DNA of 14,927 bases from an uncultured Propionibacterium sp. (GTDB taxonomy: Bacteria > Actinomycetota > Actinomycetes > Propionibacteriales > Propionibacteriaceae). Positions within the stretch are counted from its first letter, which is position 1; the number at the start of each line of letters is the position of its first letter. A program made the translations under genes and the position numbers. Of this stretch, positions 7,572 to 14,104 are shown piece by piece. The notes under the pieces were generated by a model. That model had not been told where the DNA came from. It ran no database searches and worked only from the letters and a program-made list of their open reading frames with translations. The stretch lies in contig CALHWB010000047.1 in NCBI GenBank assembly GCA_938036835.1, positions 1 through 14,927 on the forward strand. The letters are read 5' to 3'.

Positions 7572-8704
7572 CACTGGCCTCCGGAAAGATTGCTGTAAGC
7601 GCGGCGTAGGGCGAAGACTGCGAGGGAGAGAAGCGCGATGGCGGCGGCTGCGACGATGGTGAGGTCGCGGGCCAGGGTGCTGGTCTCGCCGGTAAGGAAC
7701 AGGCTCCGCGTAGCGCCAAAGGCATATGTCGGCGGCAACACGAGGGAGAACTGCCACAGTGCGGTGATGGGTTGGCCCCAGGCGAGGCCGCGCATCGAGT
7801 CCTCGTTGCCGGCGACCAGGAAAAGCAGGATCGCCACGGTGATGAGCCCGGAGGTGACCGCGAGGGTCTTCTTCGAAAGCACACCGACGAGGACTCCGAT
7901 GCCCGCGCCGAGCAGCATCGTCAGGATCACGATGCCCGCCATCAAGAAGGGGTTGCCGCGCGGTTGGAAGCCGAACCCGAAGATCAGCACGAGGAGTACC
8001 AGCAGGATGCTGGGCACGCTTTGCCCCAGCCCGGACAGGACCTTCCCGGTGACCAGGGCGCCGCGTCCGACCGGCGCGAGCAGGAGGTTCTTCACGGTCC
8101 GGTCGTTCCATTCGCTGGCCACGTTCAATCCGGTGTTGACCATCGAGGCGTACAGGACGCCGAACAGCAGCAGGCTGGTGGAGATATAGCCCAGCATGGT
8201 CGGGTCTGTCGGTAGCCAGGAGGTCTCCCGCACCTGAACGACCGGCCCGGCGAGCTGGTCGTTGACCAGACGGGTGGCGTAGTCGAGTCTGAGCCGCAGG
8301 TTCTTGGAGTAGTCGGAGTTGATGTTGTTCAGGTGCAGTTCCACCCGCGCGTCGCCTGCGGTGACGTCGTTCGCGAAGCCTTCGGGGATGACGACCATGG
8401 CGAGTGCGGCCTGGTCGTCGAACGCCCGACGGGTGGTGAGGGCATCGGTGGTGATGATCTCGTAGTAGGGAGCCTCCACGCTGCGGATGTCGCGCATCGC
8501 ATCGATGAACTGCGCGGAGGCTGCGGTGCGGTCCTCGTCGGCGATCATTATCGGGTTGGTCGCGCTGACCGGGACGACCAATGAGTAGAAGAAGATGAAC
8601 ACCAGCGGGATGATCACGCTGATCGCCATGAAGAAGGGCTGGCGGAAGAACCGCGTCCAGTCCTTGACGACGATCGCTCCGATGGCGGCCCAGGTCTCTC
8701 GCAT
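7571..8704 (-). CDS. ABC-2 type transporter permease (first of two)
   Basis: This 377-aa protein has the same layout as its downstream neighbour: cytoplasmic helix WAAIGAIVVKDWTRFFRQP, a first membrane segment (FMAISVIIPLVFIFFYSLVV), an extracytoplasmic domain to about residue 175, then five membrane segments. The diagnostic ABC-2 element is ASEWNDRTVKNLLLAP. Shared internal features such as LRLRLDYATRL against LRLRLDRVLQDW in the partner indicate an old tandem duplication and a heterodimeric channel. The ATG lies one base after the TGA of the ATPase gene (TGA-G-ATG), and the stop overlaps the next ATG. Likely substrates are hydrophobic drugs or lipids, judged from the family and the TetR gene next door. 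Confidence 0.88.
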   Translation of the reverse strand: MRETWAAIGAIVVKDWTRFFRQPFFMAISVIIPLVFIFFYSLVVPVSATNPIMIADEDRTAASAQFIDAMRDIRSVEAPYYEIITTDALTTRRAFDDQAALAMVVIPEGFANDVTAGDARVELHLNNINSDYSKNLRLRLDYATRLVNDQLAGPVVQVRETSWLPTDPTMLGYISTSLLLFGVLYASMVNTGLNVASEWNDRTVKNLLLAPVGRGALVTGKVLSGLGQSVPSILLVLLVLIFGFGFQPRGNPFLMAGIVILTMLLGAGIGVLVGVLSKKTLAVTSGLITVAILLFLVAGNEDSMRGLAWGQPITALWQFSLVLPPTYAFGATRSLFLTGETSTLARDLTIVAAAAIALLSLAVFALRRAYSNLSGGQ

Positions 8705-8705
8705 C

Positions 8706-9662
8706 TCAGGCCGCCTGGTCGCGCAGCGTCGTGCCGGTCAGCGCCAAGAAGACATCGTTGAGGTCAGGCTGGCGCACCGACGAGATCTCCGCTGAGATCC
8801 CCTGAGCCGTAGCGAAGTCCAGCACGGTCCGCACCGGGTCACGAGAACCGGTCGCCTCAATGCTGATCTGGTCGCCGGCGGTCCGGATTCCCGCGATCCC
8901 GTCGGCTTGCCCCAGCCGTGCCCAGCACGCCGGTGTGTCTGAGCGGAGTTCTATATAGTGGCGTCCGAGCGTGGCTCGCAGCTCGTCTGGGGTACCGGTG
9001 GCGACCAGCTTGCCGTGGTCGATGATCGTCAGGTCGTCGGCCAGCGCTTGGGCTTCCTCCATGTAGTTGGTGGTCAGCAGCACCGTCCCGCCGTCATCGG
9101 CCTGGGCGCGAATACGTTCCCACAGCGCGTTGCGGGACTGAACGTCCACGCCGAGGGTGGGCTCGTCCAAGATGATGATGTCCGGGCGGGTCAGCAGCGC
9201 CCGGGCCAGCGCGAGTCGTCGCTGCATACCACCAGAGAAGGTACCCACGCGGTCCTTGCGGCGCCCGGACAGACCCACCAGCTCAAGCACCTCGTCGATG
9301 CGACGCTGCCGCTCGCCCCGGGGCACCCGGTACAGCCGGGCATGGAACTGGAGATTCTCCAACGCCGACAAGTCGTCGTACAGCGCCGTCTCCTGCGGGA
9401 CTACACCGATCTTCGAGCGTACTACCGATGGGGCTTTGCGTACATCGATGCCCATCACCCGGCAAGTGCCCTCGCTCGGTGGCAGCAGCGCGCAGATCAC
9501 GTTGACCGTCGTGGTTTTGCCCGACCCGTTCGGCCCCAGCAGGCCATAGACCTGCCCCATCGGGATTGTCAGATCGAAATCATCGACGGCCACCAGGTCA
9601 TCGTTGTCCTTGCGGCGGAAGCGGCAGGTCAGATGGTCCAGATGTACGGCGGGGTCAGTCAT
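8706..9662 (-). CDS. ABC transporter ATP-binding protein, drug-export type (DrrA/CcmA-like)
   Basis: This 318-aa ATPase carries Walker A GPNGSGKTT (about 43-51), Q-loop VVPQET (about 87-92), signature FSGGMQRRLALARA (about 142-155), Walker B IIILDEPTLGVD (about 162-173) and a C-terminal regulatory part of about 100 residues, as in DrrA-like exporters. The H-loop position, normally His, is Asn in LLTTNYMEEA (about 195-204). Related families have Gln or Asn here, so it need not be inactive. I place the start at ATG 9662. A GTG three bases earlier (9665) is only one base from the AGAGAGG ribosome binding site, which is too close. It is first in the operon with the two permeases and divergent from the TetR gene. 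Confidence 0.9.
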   Translation of the reverse strand: MTDPAVHLDHLTCRFRRKDNDDLVAVDDFDLTIPMGQVYGLLGPNGSGKTTTVNVICALLPPSEGTCRVMGIDVRKAPSVVRSKIGVVPQETALYDDLSALENLQFHARLYRVPRGERQRRIDEVLELVGLSGRRKDRVGTFSGGMQRRLALARALLTRPDIIILDEPTLGVDVQSRNALWERIRAQADDGGTVLLTTNYMEEAQALADDLTIIDHGKLVATGTPDELRATLGRHYIELRSDTPACWARLGQADGIAGIRTAGDQISIEATGSRDPVRTVLDFATAQGISAEISSVRQPDLNDVFLALTGTTLRDQAA

Positions 9663-9675
9663 CACGCCTCTCTTT

Positions 9676-9699
9676 CATTGATTGATCGCATAGTCAATG
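9676..9699. promoter_or_regulatory. Imperfect dyad, probable TetR operator
   Basis: The 24-base site is centred between 9687 and 9688 and has matching outer half-sites CATTGA and TCAATG, with 8 of 12 symmetric positions agreeing. It lies between the divergent ABC operon and the TetR gene and covers the region just downstream of the candidate ABC promoter. Size, symmetry and location fit a TetR-family operator. Binding itself is inferred. Confidence 0.5.
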
Positions 9700-9725
9700 C
9701 TGCGCCTCTGCCACGCTCCTGTCAA
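9697..9725 (-). promoter_or_regulatory. Candidate promoter of the ABC exporter operon
   Basis: On the minus strand a perfect -35 hexamer TTGACA (9725-9720) is followed after 17 bases by CAGCAT (9702-9697), a weak -10 matching three of six consensus positions. The dyad at 9676-9699 starts at the -10, so a bound repressor would block this promoter. Confidence 0.4.
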
Positions 9726-9767
9726 CGCATGCGCTCCGGTAACCTTGCTGATGGATGAAGGAGGGGC

Positions 9768-10409
9768 ATGGCCCAATCAAGGCGACAGCGGCAGGCGGAC
9801 GCCCGCCGCGAACAGCTGCTCGACCTGGCCTTGGACCTGTTTGCCAAGCAGGGCTTCGAAGCCACCTCCACGCAGCAGATCGCCAAAGCAGCCGGCGTCA
9901 CCCAAGGCCTCGTGTTCCACTACTTCGGTTCGAAAGAGGGCCTGCTGAGCGCAGTGCTCTCCACGCGGCACTCCTTTACCTCCCAGATGGCTGAGCTGCT
10001 CACCGAGGCCGAGACCTCGCCCAGGCCGCTCGGAGACGTCTTGCACAATTTGTGCACAGGCTGGCTCCACACCCTCTATCGAGAGACCAGCGCCACCTTG
10101 CTCCTCGCCGGCCTAGCCCTCACCAACCCGAGCTTCGGCACCCAACTCACCGAAACGATCGCCACCACCCAGCAGATGCTCGAAACCGTCCTCCGGCAAC
10201 GCCGCGAAGCCGGAGAAGTCGACGAAGCCGCAGACCTCCAGGCCGCCGCGCACGACATCCTCACCCCCGTCATCATGTTCTTCCTGGTCCACCACGCATC
10301 CCCCCGCTGGCAGACCGAAGCGGCCCGGTTCGTCGACAGCCACTGCGCGCTCTGGCAGCGAGCGCTCGCCACCCGATCGCTGCCATCTTCCGCTCCGGGC
10401 ATGCAATGA
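9768..10409 (+). CDS. TetR/AcrR family transcriptional repressor
   Basis: This 213-aa protein starts at ATG 9768 with AAGGAGG just upstream. Residues about 8-60 are a classical TetR DNA-binding domain: REQLLDLALDLFAKQGFEAT, then the helix-turn-helix STQQIAKAAGVTQGLVFHYF and GSKEGLLSAVL. The remaining 150 residues are helical and variable, as expected for ligand binding and dimerisation. The gene is divergent from the ABC-2 exporter operon across about 100 bases holding an inverted repeat, the usual arrangement for a repressor controlling itself and the pump, with release by the pump's substrate. The inducer is unknown. Confidence 0.9.
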   Translation: MAQSRRQRQADARREQLLDLALDLFAKQGFEATSTQQIAKAAGVTQGLVFHYFGSKEGLLSAVLSTRHSFTSQMAELLTEAETSPRPLGDVLHNLCTGWLHTLYRETSATLLLAGLALTNPSFGTQLTETIATTQQMLETVLRQRREAGEVDEAADLQAAAHDILTPVIMFFLVHHASPRWQTEAARFVDSHCALWQRALATRSLPSSAPGMQ

Positions 10410-10474
10410 GCGCCCCACACCCGCCGGATCAAAGCATCCTCTGCCACTGACACCGCAGATCGTGTGCCGTGACG

Positions 10475-10710
10475 CACTCGACGCACAGTTTTGGCAAAGT
10501 AGTCGAACTGTTCCCCGACCCGATCAAGAGATTGTCCGGCCTCGTACTGGATGCGCATCTCTCGCACTTCGGTGGGCATCGGCGGATGGTTGCGCAGCAT
10601 GCCCCCGCGTTCACGTAGTAGTCGGGAGAGTCATTCGTGGCCGATGCCGAGTTGCCTGGAAACCTCCTTTGCCAAGCGGCGCTCTGCATAAGCTAAGATT
10701 GCTAGCCATA
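10475..10710 (-). pseudogene. Broken helix-turn-helix fragment of recombinase/transposon type
   Basis: On the minus strand one frame reads LAYAERRLAKEVSRQLGIGHE, a TGA stop (10631-10633), then LSRLLRERGG and, after a short stretch, EVREMRIQYEAGQSLDRVGEQF and AKTVRRV. Both pieces have the spacing of helix-turn-helix units (AKEVSRQLGIGHE-LSRLLRERG and GQSLDRVGEQFDYFAKTVRRV). Tandem HTH units of this kind are found at the C-termini of site-specific recombinases and in transposon-linked proteins. The same frame on both sides of the stop, and the loss of the pattern after VRRV, show a stop mutation plus truncation. No catalytic domain is present. It overlaps no intact gene and lies between the TetR gene and the biosynthetic remnant. 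Confidence 0.55.
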
Positions 10711-10759
10711 TCAGACTCGCACCGCTGGGCGATGCAGGAGCGCTCCACGGAGGACAGCC

Positions 10760-11130
10760 GTGAACAACATTTCCCAGGCTCTGCCGCTATCGACCTCGGC
10801 GGATACGCAGTGACCGTCGCGGGCATCGCCTATGGTGGCGCACGCGTAGCGGTACCCCCCGCAGTAAGAGCCTCGGCGATGGCCCCCACACGTTGTTCGA
10901 TCCCGCTTGCTCCACTGGACAGTTCCTGGGCGAACTCAAAGCCGCCCCGCCAGCCTCTACCATCATCGGGCAGTATCTCAGTAGCGAGATGGTCGCCTAC
11001 GCGCGAGCATTTGTCGACCAAGTGCACCACGGCGATGCCGCGCGCCCAGCGATCCCGGACGGTTCGGCATCCGCTGTGTTCTGTCGGTTTCTCAAACCTC
11101 CAACACTGCGTAGCCAGGCGCATCCGGTGA
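10760..11130 (+). pseudogene. SAM-dependent methyltransferase pseudogene (frameshifts and deletion)
   Basis: A GTG at 10760 has a strong GGAGG six bases upstream, but its frame stops after 17 codons (MNNISQALPLSTSADTQ, TGA 10811-10813). A second frame, from about 10870, carries class I methyltransferase features: motif I LFDPACSTGQFLGELK, the region GQYLSSEMVAYARAF, the HHGDAARPAIPDGSA loop and motif IV AVFCRFL. The acidic residue normally ending the second strand (D in a GxDLS pattern) is Tyr here. Soon after CRFL (about 11092) the methyltransferase pattern is lost. A third frame then ends LQHCVARRIR with TGA 11128-11130, which overlaps the next gene's GTG by four bases, like a native gene end. 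At least two frame changes and a large internal loss are needed, so the gene is dead. The motif I frame stays open into the next gene. Confidence 0.65.
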
Positions 11131-12404
11131 GCGTGGAAGACATGCTGAGGGCCGCGCACCCCCGACTTGTGGCCCTTAACTGTTCGGGTCTGACACTTCG
11201 GGAGTACCAAGACGAGGTGCGTGCCGCGATCGCAGGCAGCCGGCCAGCACAGTTATCGGAGCAGACGCTTGAGCGGGCGGTAGCGAAAGTCTCCGGTGAG
11301 CTTGCCCCGCAGATAACAAGCCGGTGGCTCCCGTCAAACGGGGAGCCACTGTGGGTGTCGTTTGCCGAGCACCATGCCTCCGTGTCCCATCCGGAGATGA
11401 CGAACGCAGTGTCGAACCTCGCGATGATCGCTGGCGGCTCCGCGGCGCATGTCCGCACCCTGTCATGCGGGACGATACCGCTCGACAACGAGCTTTTCCC
11501 CCGAGGGGTCGTTGTCGCCGAGAAACTCGTCCCACTGGCGTCGAACCGACAACGCCGCCGAGCCGTGATCGACGCGGACCCGTGGGACATCCACGACTCC
11601 CGTAAGCGTCTTCATTCTCGGATGGCTTCGGATCGGGTCGAGCCGGCGGTACTGACAACGATCATGGACTGGTTCGACGAGCTCGCACCGCAGATCGACG
11701 GGCTCCCCAGCCTGTGGCAGCAGATCACAGTGCTGAACCAGGATCTGGGCCGGCGGATGTTCGCTGACCAGGGATTCAGGTACACGTCGGTGCCGATGGA
11801 GCTCGTAGCCGCACAGATACTTATCGAGTGGTTCGTAACGGGAACGCAGAACTGGATCACGGAGATGCTCACCGATACAGGTCGGCTAGCCACGGTCGTC
11901 CGGGCACTCGACGGTACAACTGGGTTCTTTAGCCTGAAACGGGGCCGCGGAACGGTCTTCATCTGGCAGCGAGGGTCCGGGCACCTCCGCCCCCTCGGCC
12001 TATCGTCGCCCGGCGAAATCCTCCGTACCGCACCTGCGTGGGTCGAGGCGCTTTCCTATGGCTCGATCGTTCCTTCCGCGACGCTCGCGATGCTCATCAT
12101 CGCGTTTGCCCTCGGAGTCCCGAACTTCGGCGGCCTCTTGCAGTTCGACTACCTAGCCACGGCGCGGCGTCGCCTGCTGGAACCGGCGGCCGGGCTTTCG
12201 CCCGAGGAACGCGCTCGGCTCTCCATGGTTCCCGACAGCTTCTACGTTAACTTCGAGAGCCGCCCCGCGACGCGGGCGGGACTAGCACGACTCGCAGACC
12301 CCATTGCGTGGCCGGCCCTGGAGCGCGAGGCAGACCTCGCAATGAGCGCACACACCGACGATTGCCTTACTTGGCTCGCTTCGTCATCGCGTGGGGGGCA
12401 CTAA
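11127..12404 (+). CDS. Unrecognised 425-aa protein in a degraded biosynthetic operon
   Basis: I do not recognise the family. The open frame extends upstream through the methyltransferase remnant, but GTG 11127 sits in a GTGA overlap with the old methyltransferase stop and gives a natural N-terminus (MSVEDMLRAAHPRLVALN). The ribosome binding site is weak. The first 75 residues look helical. A histidine pair lies at 82-83 (FAEHHASVSHPE). A striking, probably conserved element is TLSCGTIPLDNELFPRG (111-127), followed by KLVPLASNRQRRRAVIDADPWD (133-154). Further blocks are LWQQITVLNQDLGRR (196-210), FFSLKRGRGTVFIWQRGSGHLRPLG (267-291) and a hydrophobic stretch with ALGVPNFGGLLQFDYL (328-343). There is no signal peptide and no obvious lesion. 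Its stop TAA overlaps the next start as TAATG. The compact conserved-looking motifs suggest a soluble enzyme. Confidence 0.6.
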   Translation: MSVEDMLRAAHPRLVALNCSGLTLREYQDEVRAAIAGSRPAQLSEQTLERAVAKVSGELAPQITSRWLPSNGEPLWVSFAEHHASVSHPEMTNAVSNLAMIAGGSAAHVRTLSCGTIPLDNELFPRGVVVAEKLVPLASNRQRRRAVIDADPWDIHDSRKRLHSRMASDRVEPAVLTTIMDWFDELAPQIDGLPSLWQQITVLNQDLGRRMFADQGFRYTSVPMELVAAQILIEWFVTGTQNWITEMLTDTGRLATVVRALDGTTGFFSLKRGRGTVFIWQRGSGHLRPLGLSSPGEILRTAPAWVEALSYGSIVPSATLAMLIIAFALGVPNFGGLLQFDYLATARRRLLEPAAGLSPEERARLSMVPDSFYVNFESRPATRAGLARLADPIAWPALEREADLAMSAHTDDCLTWLASSSRGGH

Positions 12405-12722
12405 TGTGTGGGATACCCCGGTCATCTCCGAGCAGCGGCGAACGGCCTCGGTCTCGCTGGTCCTATCGGGCGTGCCGAGCGCCAGACGACGCAGCGTGGC
12501 CTGGACGACGTAACGACAGTGCCCGGCACACCATCGAGTCAGTCTCGTCGGACGCGTCTCATGGAACGCGCACTAGGGAATATCCTGGGGGATGCGGTTC
12601 GAGACCAATTCGATGCCGGCTCCACGCTAGCCCGTTTCCGGGAGGAGAGCAGATTCGCGCCGGGGCAAACCGCCGTACGTGCTGAGCAGATTGCTGCACT
12701 CCGCCGCCGCAGGGAGGATTGC
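12404..12722 (+). pseudogene. Remnant of a class II glutamine amidotransferase gene plus an unidentified C-terminal piece
   Basis: ATG 12404 overlaps the TAA of the previous gene (TAATG) and is followed by TGT GGG ATA: MCGI, with Cys2 the catalytic nucleophile of Ntn-type amidotransferases such as GlmS, PurF and asparagine synthetase. One base out of frame follows VISEQRRTASVSLVLSG, which has the strand-helix spacing seen after MCGI in GlmS-like proteins. It ends at TAA 12511-12513, so a one-base loss near 12415-12421 is likely. From about 12540 a third frame reads LMERALGNILGDAVRDQFDAG and ARFREESRFAPGQTAVRAEQ, protein-like but unidentified, and runs without a stop into the MFS gene. Most of the amidotransferase domain is missing. 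The MCGI reading rests on a short stretch, supported by the start/stop overlap. Confidence 0.5.
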
Positions 12723-13928
12723 ATGATGCGCAAAACCGCGCCCCAGCAACATTCAGGGTTCGCGGCTCTTGTCCTGATGTACTTCACGACCTTCGCAGGC
12801 GAAGGCCTGCTGGTGATGTACCTATTCAACAACGTCCGGGTGAACGGCCTCGATATCGGGGTTTCCGCGATGTTCTCACTCGTGTCCTACGTGCCGAGCC
12901 TATTCCTCATAGGCGTCGCCACCACCACGCACTCGCGTTTTCCGGTACGGGCACGGCTGCGGGTGATTGCGATCGCGAGAGCGATGGCCTGTGTGGCGCT
13001 CGTTGTGTCCGGCGCCTACATGAGCATCTGGGTCGCGGTGCTCTTCATCCTGGTCATGGAGATGCTCTGGTACGCACTCATGCCCTGCTTCGACGAACTA
13101 GAGAACGCGACGATCCACGGAATCGGTACGGGACGAGGCGAGGCGATCCTGACGATCACGCTTCAGGCCGCCATGAGCGCTGCCCTCCTAACTGGCGGCC
13201 TGTTGTTCGATCTCTTTGGGGCGCCGGTCGTCCTCGCGAGCCTCGCGGCGCTCCAGTTCGTCCCGGTCATCGCATGCCCGAGCGAACCGCCGGCCACCGC
13301 ACCTCAGAAAGACGCTGCGCCCACCTCGGAACCGGCGCCGCCGGCAACAGCACCTTCGCTGGTTCCGCTACTCGTCGTTCTGGGGGTTGCATCGGCGATT
13401 CCACAGCTCGCGAACATTCTCTTCCCAGTCAAGACGTTTACCTTGACTGAGCTCTCCACCGTTGCAGGCGGCATCGACGCCGCCTATAGCATCGGAGCTC
13501 TCGCCATCGCCCTGATCGGCCTGAGTACGGTGGTGCACCGCCTCGGGACGCCGCGCACCGCAGGTGTGTTCACGATGCTGACCGCGTCAGGTGCGCTCAC
13601 GGTTTTCGCGGTGTCTTCGTCTCCGCTGGTGCTCGCCGGCGCCTACCTCTGCCTCGGATTCGTGACGACACTGTGCCGAGTGCGCATACGCGCCGAGACG
13701 TTCTCGCGACTCAAAGGGGCCGGCTCGGGGCCGTGGTACTCACGGATTACGAACACCACGCTCGCGTGCTGCACAACCGGAGCCGTCGTCCTAGGAATCA
13801 CGGGATACCTGACCGATGTGACGTGGTGCTACGCCGTTATCGTAGCCGTCGCCATCGCCGGCGCGATAGCATCGGCACTAATCAGAAGCCCGGCGCAACC
13901 GCCGGCGACCGCGAAGGACGCTTCATGA
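12723..13928 (+). CDS. Major facilitator superfamily exporter
   Basis: This 401-aa protein has about 12 membrane segments in two halves separated by a flexible Pro/Ala-rich loop (about residues 180-215). The first segment reads GFAALVLMYFTTFAGEGLLVMYLFNNVRV. A conserved Arg-rich cytoplasmic loop (RFPVRARLRVIAIARAM) follows segment 2, as in MFS proteins. ATG 12723 is preceded by GGGAGG at five bases; a second ATG follows directly at 12726. The frame is also open for 105 codons upstream, which I read as remnant of another gene rather than an N-terminal extension. No frameshift or stop is seen, so it may be functional. The stop overlaps the next start (ATGA). An MFS pump among biosynthetic genes usually exports the product and protects the producer; this role is inferred. 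Confidence 0.75.
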   Translation: MMRKTAPQQHSGFAALVLMYFTTFAGEGLLVMYLFNNVRVNGLDIGVSAMFSLVSYVPSLFLIGVATTTHSRFPVRARLRVIAIARAMACVALVVSGAYMSIWVAVLFILVMEMLWYALMPCFDELENATIHGIGTGRGEAILTITLQAAMSAALLTGGLLFDLFGAPVVLASLAALQFVPVIACPSEPPATAPQKDAAPTSEPAPPATAPSLVPLLVVLGVASAIPQLANILFPVKTFTLTELSTVAGGIDAAYSIGALAIALIGLSTVVHRLGTPRTAGVFTMLTASGALTVFAVSSSPLVLAGAYLCLGFVTTLCRVRIRAETFSRLKGAGSGPWYSRITNTTLACCTTGAVVLGITGYLTDVTWCYAVIVAVAIAGAIASALIRSPAQPPATAKDAS

Positions 13929-14104
13929 CCGGGCAGCACCCACTACCCACTTGTCATCCGCCCTCGCAACAGACCTCGCCGCAGCGCTGGAGGCGGCTGA
14001 GCGCATCGGGAACCCTGTCGTCCTGAAACCCCGAGCCCTGCGAGCGAAGGCGTTACCGTTGTGCACTCGGATACCGACATCCGGGGATGCCTACGAACAA
14101 CCTG
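13925..14104 (+). pseudogene. ATP-grasp ligase remnant
   Basis: ATG 13925 overlaps the MFS stop (ATGA) and starts MTGQHPLPT, but the recognisable protein is in another frame from about 13954: LAAALEAAERIGNPVVLKPRALRA. The pattern IGxPVVLKPRA is the nucleotide-binding strand of ATP-grasp enzymes, including amino-acid ligases. A further frame then continues the fold as EGVTVVHSDTDIRG (from 14046). The sequence between, GCGAAGG, is explained by loss of 1 or 4 bases; losing one GCGA unit by slippage would restore LRA-S-EGVTVVHSD. About 100 residues before PVVLKPRA are missing, and the gene is cut off next to the tRNA-Ile 3' end. Three frames contribute consecutive pieces of one fold, so this is a true pseudogene. 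Confidence 0.6.

Noticed and set aside
6531..7598. A 355-aa plus-strand acidic, Gly-rich reading frame
   Set aside because: It is antisense to the permease with clear ABC-2 motifs; its repetitive Gly/Glu/Asp content reflects complementary codon bias.
6423..8111. A 562-aa version of the second permease
   Set aside because: The first 180 residues are Arg/Pro-rich shadow of the overlapping permease gene. The TGATG junction and the protein's normal start place the true ATG at 7571.
8958..9758. A 266-aa plus-strand reading frame across the ATPase and control region
   Set aside because: It is antisense to all the ATPase motifs and crosses the divergent promoter region.
10760..10813. A 17-residue peptide gene with a strong GGAGG, as a possible RiPP precursor
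   Set aside because: It lies directly before methyltransferase sequence in another frame, so a frameshifted N-terminus is more likely. It lacks core residues typical of modified peptides.
10893..12404. A single 503-aa protein combining a methyltransferase head with the unknown protein
   Set aside because: The methyltransferase part lacks most of its fold, its old stop overlaps a GTG start at 11127, and its own start with a strong ribosome binding site lies in another frame at 10760. Two genes fused by frame damage explain this better.
12406..12513. A 35-residue GTG-started peptide in the MFS upstream region
   Set aside because: It overlaps the TAATG/MCGI start and continues the amidotransferase pattern one base out of frame, so it is read as part of the pseudogene.
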